Positions 10,801 through 19,018 are shown, counted from the first letter of the stretch. The stretch: 64,000 nucleotides of DNA from Cyanophora paradoxa (GCA_004431415.1 QPMI01000192.1:108873-172872), one strand, 5' to 3'. Numbers and translations: made by a program. The notes: a model not told the origin generated them from the letters alone.

Positions 10801-12174
10801 TTATTTTTTGCTGCAATTGCACCCGTGATGCGCGAGTTGACAATTGTCTTTAAGATGTGGGCGCCTGTTGTTAATGCGATCCACGACGAGCCTGTAATTC
10901 GGATCTTGCGGCTCAATCGGAATAGGAAGGGAACAGAGCGCACAGGCGCCCTTCTGTTGCTTCTTGCGCTCTAATATCCACTCCGGCGTAATATAATCCG
11001 CCTCGTCGAAATCGCGCCCGGCACGCTGATCCTGGCATTTATAACCGCGGATCTTCGTTTTCAGATATTCGATGTAGTCGCTCTTTCCTTGGAACTTGTG
11101 AATCGGTGTATAAATCAGCACAGTGGACAGATCGCGGTTACGAGTTAGCGCGGTATAGAACCATTCGCGAGTGGTATAGCGGAACGTAGCCTCACAAATG
11201 ACAATGCCCGAATCAAGTGTGAGACCTTGCGTTGAATGACCTGTTCCTGCATAAGGGAGAGAAAAATGTTCTAACATCGCGCACGGAACCTCGAACGTGA
11301 CGCCATCGAAAACGTCAGTTAATGTGACCATTTGCTTGGTGATTTTGGTGATTCGATAGGTGTAATTCGTGTATGCATTAATAGACTCACCCTCAGACCG
11401 CGAAATGCGTAGATACCTGCGACAAACGACTTCCAGACCCTTGTAGAATTTGATGCCATTGACCTCTACGGTTGGGATATTTACTTTCCGTCTATCGTGC
11501 ATCAGTTTGTTATAGGCTAAGGTCATTTCGTTTCTGTAAGCGATGCCAAAGTAGCCGTCGGGGATAGCGCTTAGATCATTAATTGTCGGCAACCCGTATT
11601 TCGAGATAATCTGTGCGGCTTCGAGTCCGTTTTCGAAGAGATCCTCTTTGATCGCCCGAATTAATTCACGGTCTGTCTCCTTCTTGTGCCGCTTGTTAAT
11701 GCGTAGACTCAGGACGTTAGGGAACATGCTCTGCACAGCGCGCTTATAGTAGCCCTTGCGATCAGAAACCGAGAGCTCGTCATTAATCGGTTCGTTCTGA
11801 TAGGTATCGCCATTAGCCAAATATTTGATATCCGGGTAGCGATCGATAAACGACTTGATCTTAGCGAGATCTTTTACAGAATACGCGAATATCTCGTCGA
11901 ACATAATGTGGCTGAACTCGGAGACAAACGCCCTCTGGTCTTTTTCGCTCATAGCCTCTTCGTAGGTCTGATCATTTGAGACACGGATCCCGAGAACATT
12001 ATACAAAGTGCGAACGGTAATATTCTCGATTCCGCGGACTTTGAGAGAGTCCCTCAGCTCTGCGCACTGTTTGTTATAGGGGCAAATGACTAAGCAATTT
12101 GACTTTTGAGAGGCAAAGCAATTAATACCGAGGGTCGACTTTCCACTTCCGGGCATGTCAGCAAGGACAAGCAT
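10801..12174 (-). CDS. SF1 (Pif1/RecD-like) helicase with C-terminal HNH-type zinc module
   Basis: Residues 8-14 are the Walker A loop (PGSGKST) and about residue 92 is the Walker B FDEI. About residue 320 is GTGHSTQG and about 345 is YTALTRNRD, the SF1 motifs that follow and include the arginine finger. The last 50 residues read C-x2-C ... VDRINNRRPHLKDNCQL ... H-x2-C-x-C, a treble-clef HNH-nuclease-like tail. The first ATG leaves no room for a helicase N-terminus. The same frame is open upstream to about 12306 (VTLEFQDPETLINRFSL) with no start, directly abutting the polymerase end. I infer one polymerase-helicase-HNH polypeptide interrupted by one missing base. The helicase would unwind DNA during viral replication. 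Whether the HNH part cuts DNA or only binds zinc is unknown. Confidence 0.85.
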   Translation of the reverse strand: MLVLADMPGSGKSTLGINCFASQKSNCLVICPYNKQCAELRDSLKVRGIENITVRTLYNVLGIRVSNDQTYEEAMSEKDQRAFVSEFSHIMFDEIFAYSVKDLAKIKSFIDRYPDIKYLANGDTYQNEPINDELSVSDRKGYYKRAVQSMFPNVLSLRINKRHKKETDRELIRAIKEDLFENGLEAAQIISKYGLPTINDLSAIPDGYFGIAYRNEMTLAYNKLMHDRRKVNIPTVEVNGIKFYKGLEVVCRRYLRISRSEGESINAYTNYTYRITKITKQMVTLTDVFDGVTFEVPCAMLEHFSLPYAGTGHSTQGLTLDSGIVICEATFRYTTREWFYTALTRNRDLSTVLIYTPIHKFQGKSDYIEYLKTKIRGYKCQDQRAGRDFDEADYITPEWILERKKQQKGACALCSLPIPIEPQDPNYRLVVDRINNRRPHLKDNCQLAHHGCNCSKK

Positions 12175-12275
12175 ACGATTATGGAGCTCCGCAACCCAAT
12201 TAAAGCACTCCGGATTAAATTCGTCCCTCAGCGAGAACCGGTTAATGAGTGTCTCGGGATCCTGAAATTCGAGAG

Positions 12276-15110
12276 TTACACCCGTGGTGGGCGGAGTGCA
12301 TTCTCAGGGCATCTTTTCCCGGGAATATAGCTGAATTTGCCCATGTTCTCAAACGCATTTCGGTCGAACTCTTTCTTACTTGTCCATGAACCTTCGATAT
12401 ATAGGCAATCCGTTCTGATCCCGGCAACCTTGTGCCCGCGCGCTGTCAGGCGCTTGTATTGCGCAAACATATTAGCACGGTTGCGATCGTAAATATGAAA
12501 GTGGATAGGAAGGAATCCGTTAACGAGCTCGCGGTGGGAGCTGATCTTAACGAAATAGATGTGACCTTCGAATTCGCTAAGAGTTTTGACACGTTTCGAA
12601 TTCTTAGGATTGAAAGTAAACACCTCTACTGTTCCTCCGCATTCTTGGGCGAACCTCTCAGCCTCGGCACGGTTGTAGAACATTTTCGTGGATGTTTGCG
12701 AGTCTTGGAATTTGCCGAGCATTCCGATCTCTTTCACTAAAATATGCTTCTTATCTGTGGTTTGAATGTCGCTTGACAGCACTTTTTGCATCTCAGCGAT
12801 CGACGTATTGGGCACCAAATGCGAAGGCTCCGCGACCGCGATAATCTCTATCTTGTCCTTTACGTCCGCCCAATGCATGGAGAGAGTGTAGCCTGTCATG
12901 AAATTATAACAGCGACCACTCACGGAAAATGCGCGATCCAGAATAATTTCGATTCCATCAATCTTGCGAGACATGGCGGCATCATAATCTACATCCTCAT
13001 CGTCGGCGAAAGTCGCTTGCTCTCTCTCAAACGCAACGACACGCACGTAGTAGATCGCGTATTCGAGAATATCGCTTCCCGCTTTAAAGGGAACGAAGTC
13101 ATCAAACACATTGTATTTCGGAAGATATTGCATGCCTTTCAGTATCGAAGGGTAGCACTTCGCCATATCGACAGCTGTGTAGGTGGCTTTCGGGTTCGGC
13201 TTATAGAAAAAGCCGCTTAGTGCGGATCGCTTGTAGTGCGTGAGAATTTCGCGCATGTTCGGGCTGTAATGTGAGATATTCGTCGCATTTAGAAGCGACT
13301 CCCGGAATCCCTTCCCGATTTCACAGACCTTATTATAATACTCCTCTGTTTCGAAATCTTGCTCAATAAAGTGGTCTGTTGTGCGTGGATCTTTGATAGA
13401 GAACATCGAGCCATTGGCTTTGAATGTGATGCTGTCGATCTGTTTCGATGGTGTTAGCTTCACAGCGGGCTCATATCGCATTTTCAGGAACGTAAATAGA
13501 AGACCTTCCAGACCTTCGCGCCCAGTATAAAGAATGCGGATGAAACTGCGCTCGTCGGGCGATAGTTTAAGTTGCGTGATCTTTACCAAATCCTTGGATG
13601 TGTGCGCGAAGATATCGTGAGTAAGACACGTCGGAATTTTATAGAGTGCTAACGAAGAGTTCGACTTAGGAACATGACTATCGAGCTCTTCGACCTCCAT
13701 CTTCGCCATGCGCATTTCGAGCGACTTGATGTTATCGTTGAATATATAGATGTGCTTGTTGTGAATCATAAAGTGAATATTGCGGGGAAAGATGTTTTTG
13801 TTAATTGATTCCGCCGCGAATTTGTGTATTAACTTTCCGTCGACATCAAAGACGCGGAAGCCTGTCTGAATTCTCTTACAGAATTTCTCGATATGGCGGA
13901 GGGTGAGAGCCAGAGAGTCGCCAGGTGTGCGTTCGCGACCGTGAAAGAATTTATAGAGACCGTCATACGACATAGTTAAGTCAGTATATCGCGGTTTTGG
14001 CGCCTCCTGACACTTCTTAATGGACGCTCCCCATGTGGATATGATCATATCGTAGCCGCAAGCGTTAGATGTCGATGATTTGGGAAGCTCAATAATATCT
14101 TCGAACTCAGACGCGTTTGGATTTAATGTGTAGTCTGTGAATTTGCTCATAATCGCGGTGCATCGCATACTGTCCATTAGCTCCTCATCCAGAAATGCAT
14201 AGCGATTTCCAGGTATAGCACCGGCTCCGTCATCTTCGACACCTTCGTCCCCATCGATCGCGACCTCATGAACAGTTATAAAGGCATCATCGACACTGCC
14301 GCCAAAATCATCGAAACCTTTGCGTAGTTTTTTCTGTTCCTCGGTTGGTGGTGTCTTAAAGAAGAACATCTCGTATGCTTGTCCGAAAGTTCCCAGACCA
14401 ATCTTCAATTCATCGTAGTTTTCGAGTAAATCGAAGATTGAATCTCTCTCTTCCGAATAATAACGATTTTGAGCGGTGAGAATTCCATACACTCTATCGA
14501 TTTTTGCCAGAGCAAAGTTTCGCAACACCCTCACCGAAACTGTCTCTCTTATATTCTGGTAGGTGACAAAGGTTCTGTCTTTTATATATGTTCCGGGAAT
14601 TCCGGGAATAACAATTACCTCCGACGACCGAGCACCGGATCCAGGTCCCCATAGCTTGAACGTAATTGTTGCGAGAGTTTCCGGATCGTATGCGGCGATT
14701 GGATCGAGAATAGTGCGTTTAATCGCATCCTCTACCGCTTTTAGTTTACCTCTCTGCTGCTTCGCTTCGAGTTTCGCTTCTTTCGCCCGTTTCTGTTCTC
14801 GTTTGCGATCGAAGCGCTGTAAACGCTTCGCCTCTTGTTCTTTTTGCTTTTGCTTTTCTATATTAACTTGGGTGCGAGCGGCGCGCTTCTCTTTCCGCTC
14901 TGCCCTGCGGAAAACGCGGGGATTAATGATTCCATTCAGAGTGTCCCGAATGTCGATCAGCGTTTGGAGCTTGGGCTTCCGATTCATTGTGTTGTGCATC
15001 GCCCAATGCGCCTGTTCTTCGGTTAGCAAATCCTGACTCAATCCCTGCATAATGTATCCGATAATTTCATCCCGAACATTGTTAGCGATTCTGTTGGTTG
15101 CGCGCGGCAT
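12276..15110 (-). CDS. DNA polymerase family B (divergent, PLV type), probably fused to the helicase
   Basis: This 944-residue protein replicates the element. The palm motif A is at about 645-656 (TAVDMAKCYPSIL, the D-x5-YPS signature). Motif C is at about 899-904 (RTDCLYI, where most families have DTDS). Between them lies HRELVNGFLPIHFHIYDRNR, the helix that precedes motif C in protein-primed-like enzymes. Residues 65-130 are a highly basic coiled coil. The first 60 residues (MPRATNRIANN...) resemble the start of the otherwise different PolB of PLV-B. The ORF stops at 12276 in a frame that shifts by -1 into the helicase frame, so the two are likely one gene of about 1,430 codons. I cannot identify clean exonuclease motifs. 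Promoter-like motif at 15133-15152. Confidence 0.85.
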   Translation of the reverse strand: MPRATNRIANNVRDEIIGYIMQGLSQDLLTEEQAHWAMHNTMNRKPKLQTLIDIRDTLNGIINPRVFRRAERKEKRAARTQVNIEKQKQKEQEAKRLQRFDRKREQKRAKEAKLEAKQQRGKLKAVEDAIKRTILDPIAAYDPETLATITFKLWGPGSGARSSEVIVIPGIPGTYIKDRTFVTYQNIRETVSVRVLRNFALAKIDRVYGILTAQNRYYSEERDSIFDLLENYDELKIGLGTFGQAYEMFFFKTPPTEEQKKLRKGFDDFGGSVDDAFITVHEVAIDGDEGVEDDGAGAIPGNRYAFLDEELMDSMRCTAIMSKFTDYTLNPNASEFEDIIELPKSSTSNACGYDMIISTWGASIKKCQEAPKPRYTDLTMSYDGLYKFFHGRERTPGDSLALTLRHIEKFCKRIQTGFRVFDVDGKLIHKFAAESINKNIFPRNIHFMIHNKHIYIFNDNIKSLEMRMAKMEVEELDSHVPKSNSSLALYKIPTCLTHDIFAHTSKDLVKITQLKLSPDERSFIRILYTGREGLEGLLFTFLKMRYEPAVKLTPSKQIDSITFKANGSMFSIKDPRTTDHFIEQDFETEEYYNKVCEIGKGFRESLLNATNISHYSPNMREILTHYKRSALSGFFYKPNPKATYTAVDMAKCYPSILKGMQYLPKYNVFDDFVPFKAGSDILEYAIYYVRVVAFEREQATFADDEDVDYDAAMSRKIDGIEIILDRAFSVSGRCYNFMTGYTLSMHWADVKDKIEIIAVAEPSHLVPNTSIAEMQKVLSSDIQTTDKKHILVKEIGMLGKFQDSQTSTKMFYNRAEAERFAQECGGTVEVFTFNPKNSKRVKTLSEFEGHIYFVKISSHRELVNGFLPIHFHIYDRNRANMFAQYKRLTARGHKVAGIRTDCLYIEGSWTSKKEFDRNAFENMGKFSYIPGKRCPENALRPPRV

Positions 15111-15132
15111 CTCTATTAGTTCTTTTAAAATA

Positions 15133-15152
15133 ACCGGAGAAAATAATTTCGG
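15133..15152 (-). promoter_or_regulatory. Shared PLV promoter-like motif upstream of the polymerase gene
   Basis: The 20 bases are identical to those at 9373-9392, and the spacing to the ATG is similar (about 22 bases, filled by TATTTTAAAAGAACTAATAG). Confidence 0.65.
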
Positions 15153-15279
15153 CGCAATCTACCAAATTCTCCTTTTCATACCCTTGTCGCCAATTCTTTA
15201 AGTGCTTTTTTGACGGATGCGGGGAATAAAAAGGGAGTTAAAAAATTAATCATTTTTTGCATCGTGCGGATACTTTCCG

Positions 15280-15693
15280 CTACGAAGTTTTTGCGTTCTC
15301 GACGACATGCTTTCGGGGTCTCCCAGCGGGCTTTTGCGGTTGGGGTTTAGCGGGCGGATTCAGCTTTCGTTCCGCTCTTTTCCTGCGTTGGTATTCCCTT
15401 GCCTTCTCTCGGATTTTCTCCCGATACTCTTCATCGTCTTGGTATCGCTGCTGTTTACGAATTGCGATCTTTTGTAGCTGTTCCGGTGTGAATATAGTAG
15501 CCTCTCCGGCGGCTAATCGCTCTTGCTTTTGTCTCTGATGCTTGTTTCGCTGCCGCTCGGCGTCTTTTTCGCGTTTCAGTCTTAATCTCTCCGCCTTCTC
15601 CTCTTCTGTGATCACCTTCTTCGGTCGCCCGGGTCTGCGCTTTTCCTGCTGTGCCGCCATTGCCTCTTGGTTTGAAATCTTGGGTTTCGCCAT
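15280..15693 (-). CDS. Basic AT-hook, coiled-coil DNA-binding protein
   Basis: The 137-residue protein is rich in Lys, Arg, Glu and Gln. It has an AT-hook core near the start (RRPGRPKK, about 19-26) and another near the end (AGRPRKH, about 122-128). A long charged helix lies between them (EKAERLRLKREKDAERQR). The PLV-B protein at 54658-54984 is clearly homologous (DDEKAEKLRLKREQDAQRKR ... PVGRPRK) and sits at the same map position. AT-hooks bind the minor groove of A/T-rich DNA. Genome condensation or regulation is the likely role but is inferred. The upstream motif CCGGTTAAAG lies next to the ATG and supports this start. Confidence 0.75.
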   Translation of the reverse strand: MAKPKISNQEAMAAQQEKRRPGRPKKVITEEEKAERLRLKREKDAERQRNKHQRQKQERLAAGEATIFTPEQLQKIAIRKQQRYQDDEEYREKIREKAREYQRRKRAERKLNPPAKPQPQKPAGRPRKHVVENAKTS

Positions 15694-15701
15694 TTACTTT
15701 A

Positions 15702-15715
15702 ACCGGAGAAAATAG
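15702..15715 (-). promoter_or_regulatory. Shared PLV promoter-like motif upstream of the AT-hook gene
   Basis: On the minus strand it reads CTATTTTCTCCGGT, a shorter form of the 9373 and 15133 motif. It ends about eight bases before the ATG. Confidence 0.55.
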
Positions 15716-15817
15716 TTTTTTGTCACTCTGTATTATTTCCCTTGCCCTTATATACCTTTTACCGAAACCTTCATTTTTTGCCCTCGGATCGATAAAAGCG
15801 CCACCGAAATTCACCGC

Positions 15818-16231
15818 TCAATAACCGTTCCAGACGGTTTGTTCTTGTTGCTGAGGATATACATAAGGGTTTGTTAAGCTGTCATCGTCGCCTAATGCCA
15901 TTTGATCCAATCTATACATCGGATAAGGGGAGTCAGCGCGAAAATGCCCTTCCACAAATTCAGGACATGAGCGCCTTCTAATATGCTCTACATGCACGTC
16001 CTCTATCTGAGCGGTTTCGATATTAGAACTCATAGCCGCGGGCACAGGCGAGGGCGATCGAGATCGTGGGTGGTTGTGATTGTCGCTGTGGTTAGAATAT
16101 ACAGAGAGGCGCCTACCTCCATGGTCTTCATCGGTAATATCAACCTCTACGGTTGTGTCGCAACATCCGGACTTACAGTGAGATATAAAATGTAGATGAA
16201 ACATTTCAATGCATTGTGTTATGAAATTCAT
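15818..16231 (-). CDS. Conserved small PLV protein with SGCC motif, unknown function
   Basis: The 137-residue protein begins MNFITQCIEMFHLHFISHCKS and continues GCCDTTVEVDI. A His/Ser/Arg/Pro-rich middle and an acidic, Tyr-rich tail follow. The PLV-B protein at 55366-55647 shares the spacing (MDIIRKFFEMFSLH ... C-x-SGCC-x-TTVE) and map position, so the cysteine cluster is conserved between elements. I recognise no family. The remainder looks disordered. Bases -22 to +18 of this gene are duplicated on the far side of the nuclease gene that precedes it (17245-17297). Confidence 0.65.
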   Translation of the reverse strand: MNFITQCIEMFHLHFISHCKSGCCDTTVEVDITDEDHGGRRLSVYSNHSDNHNHPRSRSPSPVPAAMSSNIETAQIEDVHVEHIRRRSCPEFVEGHFRADSPYPMYRLDQMALGDDDSLTNPYVYPQQQEQTVWNGY

Positions 16232-16267
16232 AGATCCTACAAAGAATCAATTTATAAATTTCTCACA
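16215..16267. repeat. Direct repeat copy 1 flanking the zinc-ribbon nuclease gene
   Basis: It resembles 17245-17297 at roughly four bases in five, with the best block TATGAAATTCATAGATCCTAC against TGATGAAATTCATCGACCCTAC. It covers the start codon and upstream sequence of the SGCC gene. Confidence 0.75.
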
Positions 16268-17198
16268 TGTTGGCTAAGAACCGCTCAATCGCATCTTTAA
16301 TATCCGTCTCAGTGTATGGAATGCGAAGAAGCTTAATGTCATTGGCTTCACAGAACCGCTTTTTGATTCCATCACGAATCTGTGTCTTCTTGAAGCCCTC
16401 TTCACCTCCAAAGAACTCAATTGCTTCAAAGTGCTGTTTACCATCAAATTCAATTGCAAGTCTGAGAGAAGGGACATAGAAGTCAAACTTTAAGGGATAT
16501 TTATGACGGCAATCTTCAAATGAAAATTGTTGCTGAAATTGAATCCCGAGACCCTCTAATATTTCACTAATCTCAGACTCGCCTTTCGAAACTCGGCAAA
16601 AGGGGCAACCACACTTGAAGTGAACGACTGGAAACTGTTCGAAAACCCCATTACATTTCTTGCACTTGATAGTGACTCGACTTGTGACAGTTTCAAATTT
16701 GACCAAAGAATAATCAAAGGCATCGCCATGTGCATCTTTGAATCTTCGGAGTATTTCTTCTTGTGTGATCCTCCTTTGTAGACCATTTTGCCTGTCAGCG
16801 CACTTTTTGCAGCCTGACCCTTGCGTGATATGTGAGGCTAATGTCTGTTGGTTCTCAGCTCCGCAAGCTTTGCACTTGATGATTACCTTGCTCGTCCATC
16901 CTTTGTAGTCTACCTTTGAATAATCAAATTTATCACCATGAACAGCTGTCGCTTTTGCAATGACCTCATCAATACTTAAACGATTCTTCTCAGCTAATCT
17001 CTCAGGTGCGCATTTATTACAACCACGTCCCCGCATGTGACATGATGGTGCCTGAAAGAAAAATGCATCACACCTCTTGCAGAATATTTGGACTTTCTCT
17101 TGACTGTGTGTGTATTCAACACTCTCATATCCGTATTTATCTCCATGTCGAAGTCTTGCTTTCGCAATGAAATCGTCCTTTGTTAGTTTTGGAGGCAT
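16263..17198 (-). CDS. Zinc-ribbon / PD-(D/E)XK (Vsr-like) nuclease, mobile-gene candidate
   Basis: The 311-residue protein has three tandem zinc-ribbon repeats (about residues 5-65, 70-135 and 140-200). Each begins with a helix and HGDKYGYE-, HGDKFDYS- or HGDAFDYS-type segment followed by two C-x2-C knuckles. A nuclease domain follows from about 208 to 311: GESEISEILEGLGI, then FDFYVPSLRLAIEFDGKQH, the D...E-x-D-G-K-x-H core of Vsr-like enzymes. Such proteins occur in large DNA viruses and phages, often as free-standing homing-type endonucleases. Two facts support mobility here: it is absent from the same junction in PLV-B, and it is flanked by a duplicated piece of its neighbour's 5' end. 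Confidence 0.8.
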   Translation of the reverse strand: MPPKLTKDDFIAKARLRHGDKYGYESVEYTHSQEKVQIFCKRCDAFFFQAPSCHMRGRGCNKCAPERLAEKNRLSIDEVIAKATAVHGDKFDYSKVDYKGWTSKVIIKCKACGAENQQTLASHITQGSGCKKCADRQNGLQRRITQEEILRRFKDAHGDAFDYSLVKFETVTSRVTIKCKKCNGVFEQFPVVHFKCGCPFCRVSKGESEISEILEGLGIQFQQQFSFEDCRHKYPLKFDFYVPSLRLAIEFDGKQHFEAIEFFGGEEGFKKTQIRDGIKKRFCEANDIKLLRIPYTETDIKDAIERFLANM

Positions 17199-17244
17199 TA
17201 TGTCAGCTCACATATGCATTATGCTATTTCTTTAAATCATTTTT

Positions 17245-17297
17245 TGTGTGATGAAATTCATCGACCCTACAAGGACGCAACGTATTAAATATGTGAG
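17245..17297. repeat. Direct repeat copy 2 flanking the zinc-ribbon nuclease gene
   Basis: On the minus strand it contains ATGAATTTCATCACACAA, the first six codons of the SGCC gene with one amino-acid change, followed soon by a stop. It is a stranded duplicate of that gene's start. Confidence 0.75.
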
Positions 17298-17316
17298 AAA
17301 ATAAAAGGGAATGAGG

Positions 17317-17466
17317 CTATTGCTTGCTCGTGTGTTTCCTTATGAGCTGGTCGACCTTATAATGCTGTTTATGGAGCCGACGTGCCCGTTTTGCAGGGGA
17401 GTCCACATAAAGACCCGCTCTAAATACGGGCGGGTTCAGCTTTGCCTTGCGGATATTCACAGTCAT
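17317..17466 (-). CDS. Small basic protein, 49 residues
   Basis: The ATG overlaps the stop of the upstream coiled-coil gene (TAATG), a tight coupling that supports translation. The product is strongly basic (MTVNIRKAKLNPPVFRAGLY ... SPAKRARRLHKQHY). It resembles in character, not in sequence, the small DNA-condensing core peptides of other dsDNA viruses. I find no clear counterpart in PLV-B. Function is unknown and it could be fortuitous. Confidence 0.45.
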   Translation of the reverse strand: MTVNIRKAKLNPPVFRAGLYVDSPAKRARRLHKQHYKVDQLIRKHTSKQ

Positions 17467-18149
17467 TAGCGGATATGGCGTTTACCACCGAGCATTGCGG
17501 CATAATTCACGGGTGCGGTCGGCACAATATGTGCATATTGCGGGGCAACCGATTGCTGACGAGTAACGGCTTGTGCATCTGTTTTTTCCTCCTTTTTAAT
17601 CTCCTCTACGTCGACTTTTTGCTTTAATCCGAGTTTGGAGATCTCTTTCTTCACGAGCCCCTTTAATTTCTTGCGTTCGTTATAATCTTGCATCCATTTC
17701 TCGTAGTTTGACACTTTCATTTCAAGGTCTCGCACTTTCTCTTCAAAGCTCATGACAACGTCGACAGGAACCGTGTGTTTTTGATAGGATCCGCGCTTTT
17801 TAAGCTCAGTTTCGGCGGCTTTCGGGACGTCTTGCGTTTTGTGCTGGCTTGCGACAACTTGCGCTTTAATTACTTTGTCGGTTGCTTCATCAACAGAGCC
17901 GCCTCCAATCTGTGGTTTTACAGTAGCTAAATCGTCCATTTGGCGTTTACCGCTATCTTGGTTTCCCTTGTCCGCGGTGGCACTCGCAATAATCGCCTCT
18001 TGCTTGGCGACCTCCTCTGGCGAAGTGTCTATAAGATATTCGGGCATTTCGAGACCGCCACCCGACGTTAACCCAGACTCTTCAAGTCCGCGATTAGGAT
18101 TACCAGAAGCGACAGTTTGAATGGTTTGAGGCTTCTTTCGGTAGACCAT
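17466..18149 (-). CDS. Coiled-coil protein conserved between the PLVs (scaffold or core candidate)
   Basis: The 227-residue protein has a low-complexity N-terminal half. A predicted coiled coil follows at about 130-190 (MSFEEKVRDLEMKVSNYEKW, then DYNERKKLKGLVKKEISKLG). The PLV-B protein at 55670-56404 has the same helix (EMTAKLKDLEAKSSALEQY ... ERAKLKEMLRKEVYKMG) and map position. It starts two bases after the packaging ATPase stop, so the two are probably co-transcribed. A structural or scaffolding role is inferred from position only. Confidence 0.7.
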   Translation of the reverse strand: MVYRKKPQTIQTVASGNPNRGLEESGLTSGGGLEMPEYLIDTSPEEVAKQEAIIASATADKGNQDSGKRQMDDLATVKPQIGGGSVDEATDKVIKAQVVASQHKTQDVPKAAETELKKRGSYQKHTVPVDVVMSFEEKVRDLEMKVSNYEKWMQDYNERKKLKGLVKKEISKLGLKQKVDVEEIKKEEKTDAQAVTRQQSVAPQYAHIVPTAPVNYAAMLGGKRHIR

Positions 18150-18151
18150 GA

Positions 18152-19018
18152 TTATCTTCTCTTACATTTGATTAACATTTTCTTTTTCTTAGGCGAAATT
18201 TGCGAAAGTTTGGGGATACCTTCAAGCTCACGCTCAAATTTGGATAAAGTTTTGCATACAGTTGTCGAATCTTTGACAGGCGGCGGTTTTGATGCTTGCT
18301 CTTCTTGTTGTTTGCGCTTCTTTTCTTCAAAAGCCGCCCGCTTGTGGAATTTAGTAAACGGATGTTCATCGATCATATCGGCTTTTTCGACCCACCATCG
18401 CACAGAATACCCCGTATTATCGTGAATGATCGCTTGGTAGCTATGACAGAATTCTTGGAACATGCGCTTGAAACTCTCTTTATCCATGTTCCCGAACTCT
18501 TCGTGATATGCTTCAAACTCTCGCATGTTTGACCAGCTTAGGAATATGATATACTCCGCATTGCTGCGAATGATCGTTGAAAGCTTTGTTAGTTTCTGCG
18601 ATATTAGAGCCACGGAACAAAACGTATGACGACCTTGCGCCATCAATTTATTTAGCAAATGATCGCGCGAAAGATCGATAGTTCCGGACTCCAAACAATC
18701 GTCGAGCACGATGAGAATATTCTTTGGTTTCTTACCCGCAATGATGGCTTTTTTGCGGGCTTCTATGATCGACTCTACATATTCCGGTTTCCAGGTGTCA
18801 TGCACTTCGTCTGTAATTTGTCCCCAGAAACCGTTGAAACTCGTTGGACAAAAGACCAGAACGTATGAGATCTGATCTTCGAGTTCTTTGATCAGCCACT
18901 TCAAGAATACCGATTTACCACAATTGGTTTTCGCCAATAGGAGAAATCGTGCGGGAAGTTTCACCCTCTGTTTCGGGTTCCATTCTTCGAGATCTATGGG
19001 CGTCGTCCCTTTTTGCAT
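18152..19018 (-). CDS. FtsK/A32-type genome-packaging ATPase
   Basis: The 288-residue protein has Walker A at about 29-36 (AKTNCGKS), Walker B at about 103-109 (ILIVLDD) and a following Q-x-L sensor segment (LISQKLTKLSTIIRSNAEYI). These fit the HerA/FtsK-like packaging ATPases of PLVs, virophages and large DNA viruses, which pump DNA into the preformed capsid. The C-terminal 60 residues are a basic, Lys-rich tail. It is homologous to the PLV-B ATPase (56433-57215), which also reads GRH(S/T)-x-I/V-...-I/L-T/S-Q-K-L. Upstream sequence TTTTTATAGTGAAAGA lies next to the ATG. Confidence 0.92.
   Translation of the reverse strand: MQKGTTPIDLEEWNPKQRVKLPARFLLLAKTNCGKSVFLKWLIKELEDQISYVLVFCPTSFNGFWGQITDEVHDTWKPEYVESIIEARKKAIIAGKKPKNILIVLDDCLESGTIDLSRDHLLNKLMAQGRHTFCSVALISQKLTKLSTIIRSNAEYIIFLSWSNMREFEAYHEEFGNMDKESFKRMFQEFCHSYQAIIHDNTGYSVRWWVEKADMIDEHPFTKFHKRAAFEEKKRKQQEEQASKPPPVKDSTTVCKTLSKFERELEGIPKLSQISPKKKKMLIKCKRR

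Noticed and set aside
12280-12310. Programmed -1 frameshifting between polymerase and helicase
   Set aside because: No X-XXY-YYZ heptamer in the zero frame lies between the last stop of the downstream frame and the polymerase stop. A missing base is simpler.
15455-15814. A 119-codon minus-strand frame overlapping the AT-hook gene
   Set aside because: It is out of frame with the AT-hook protein, which is conserved in PLV-B. This frame is not.
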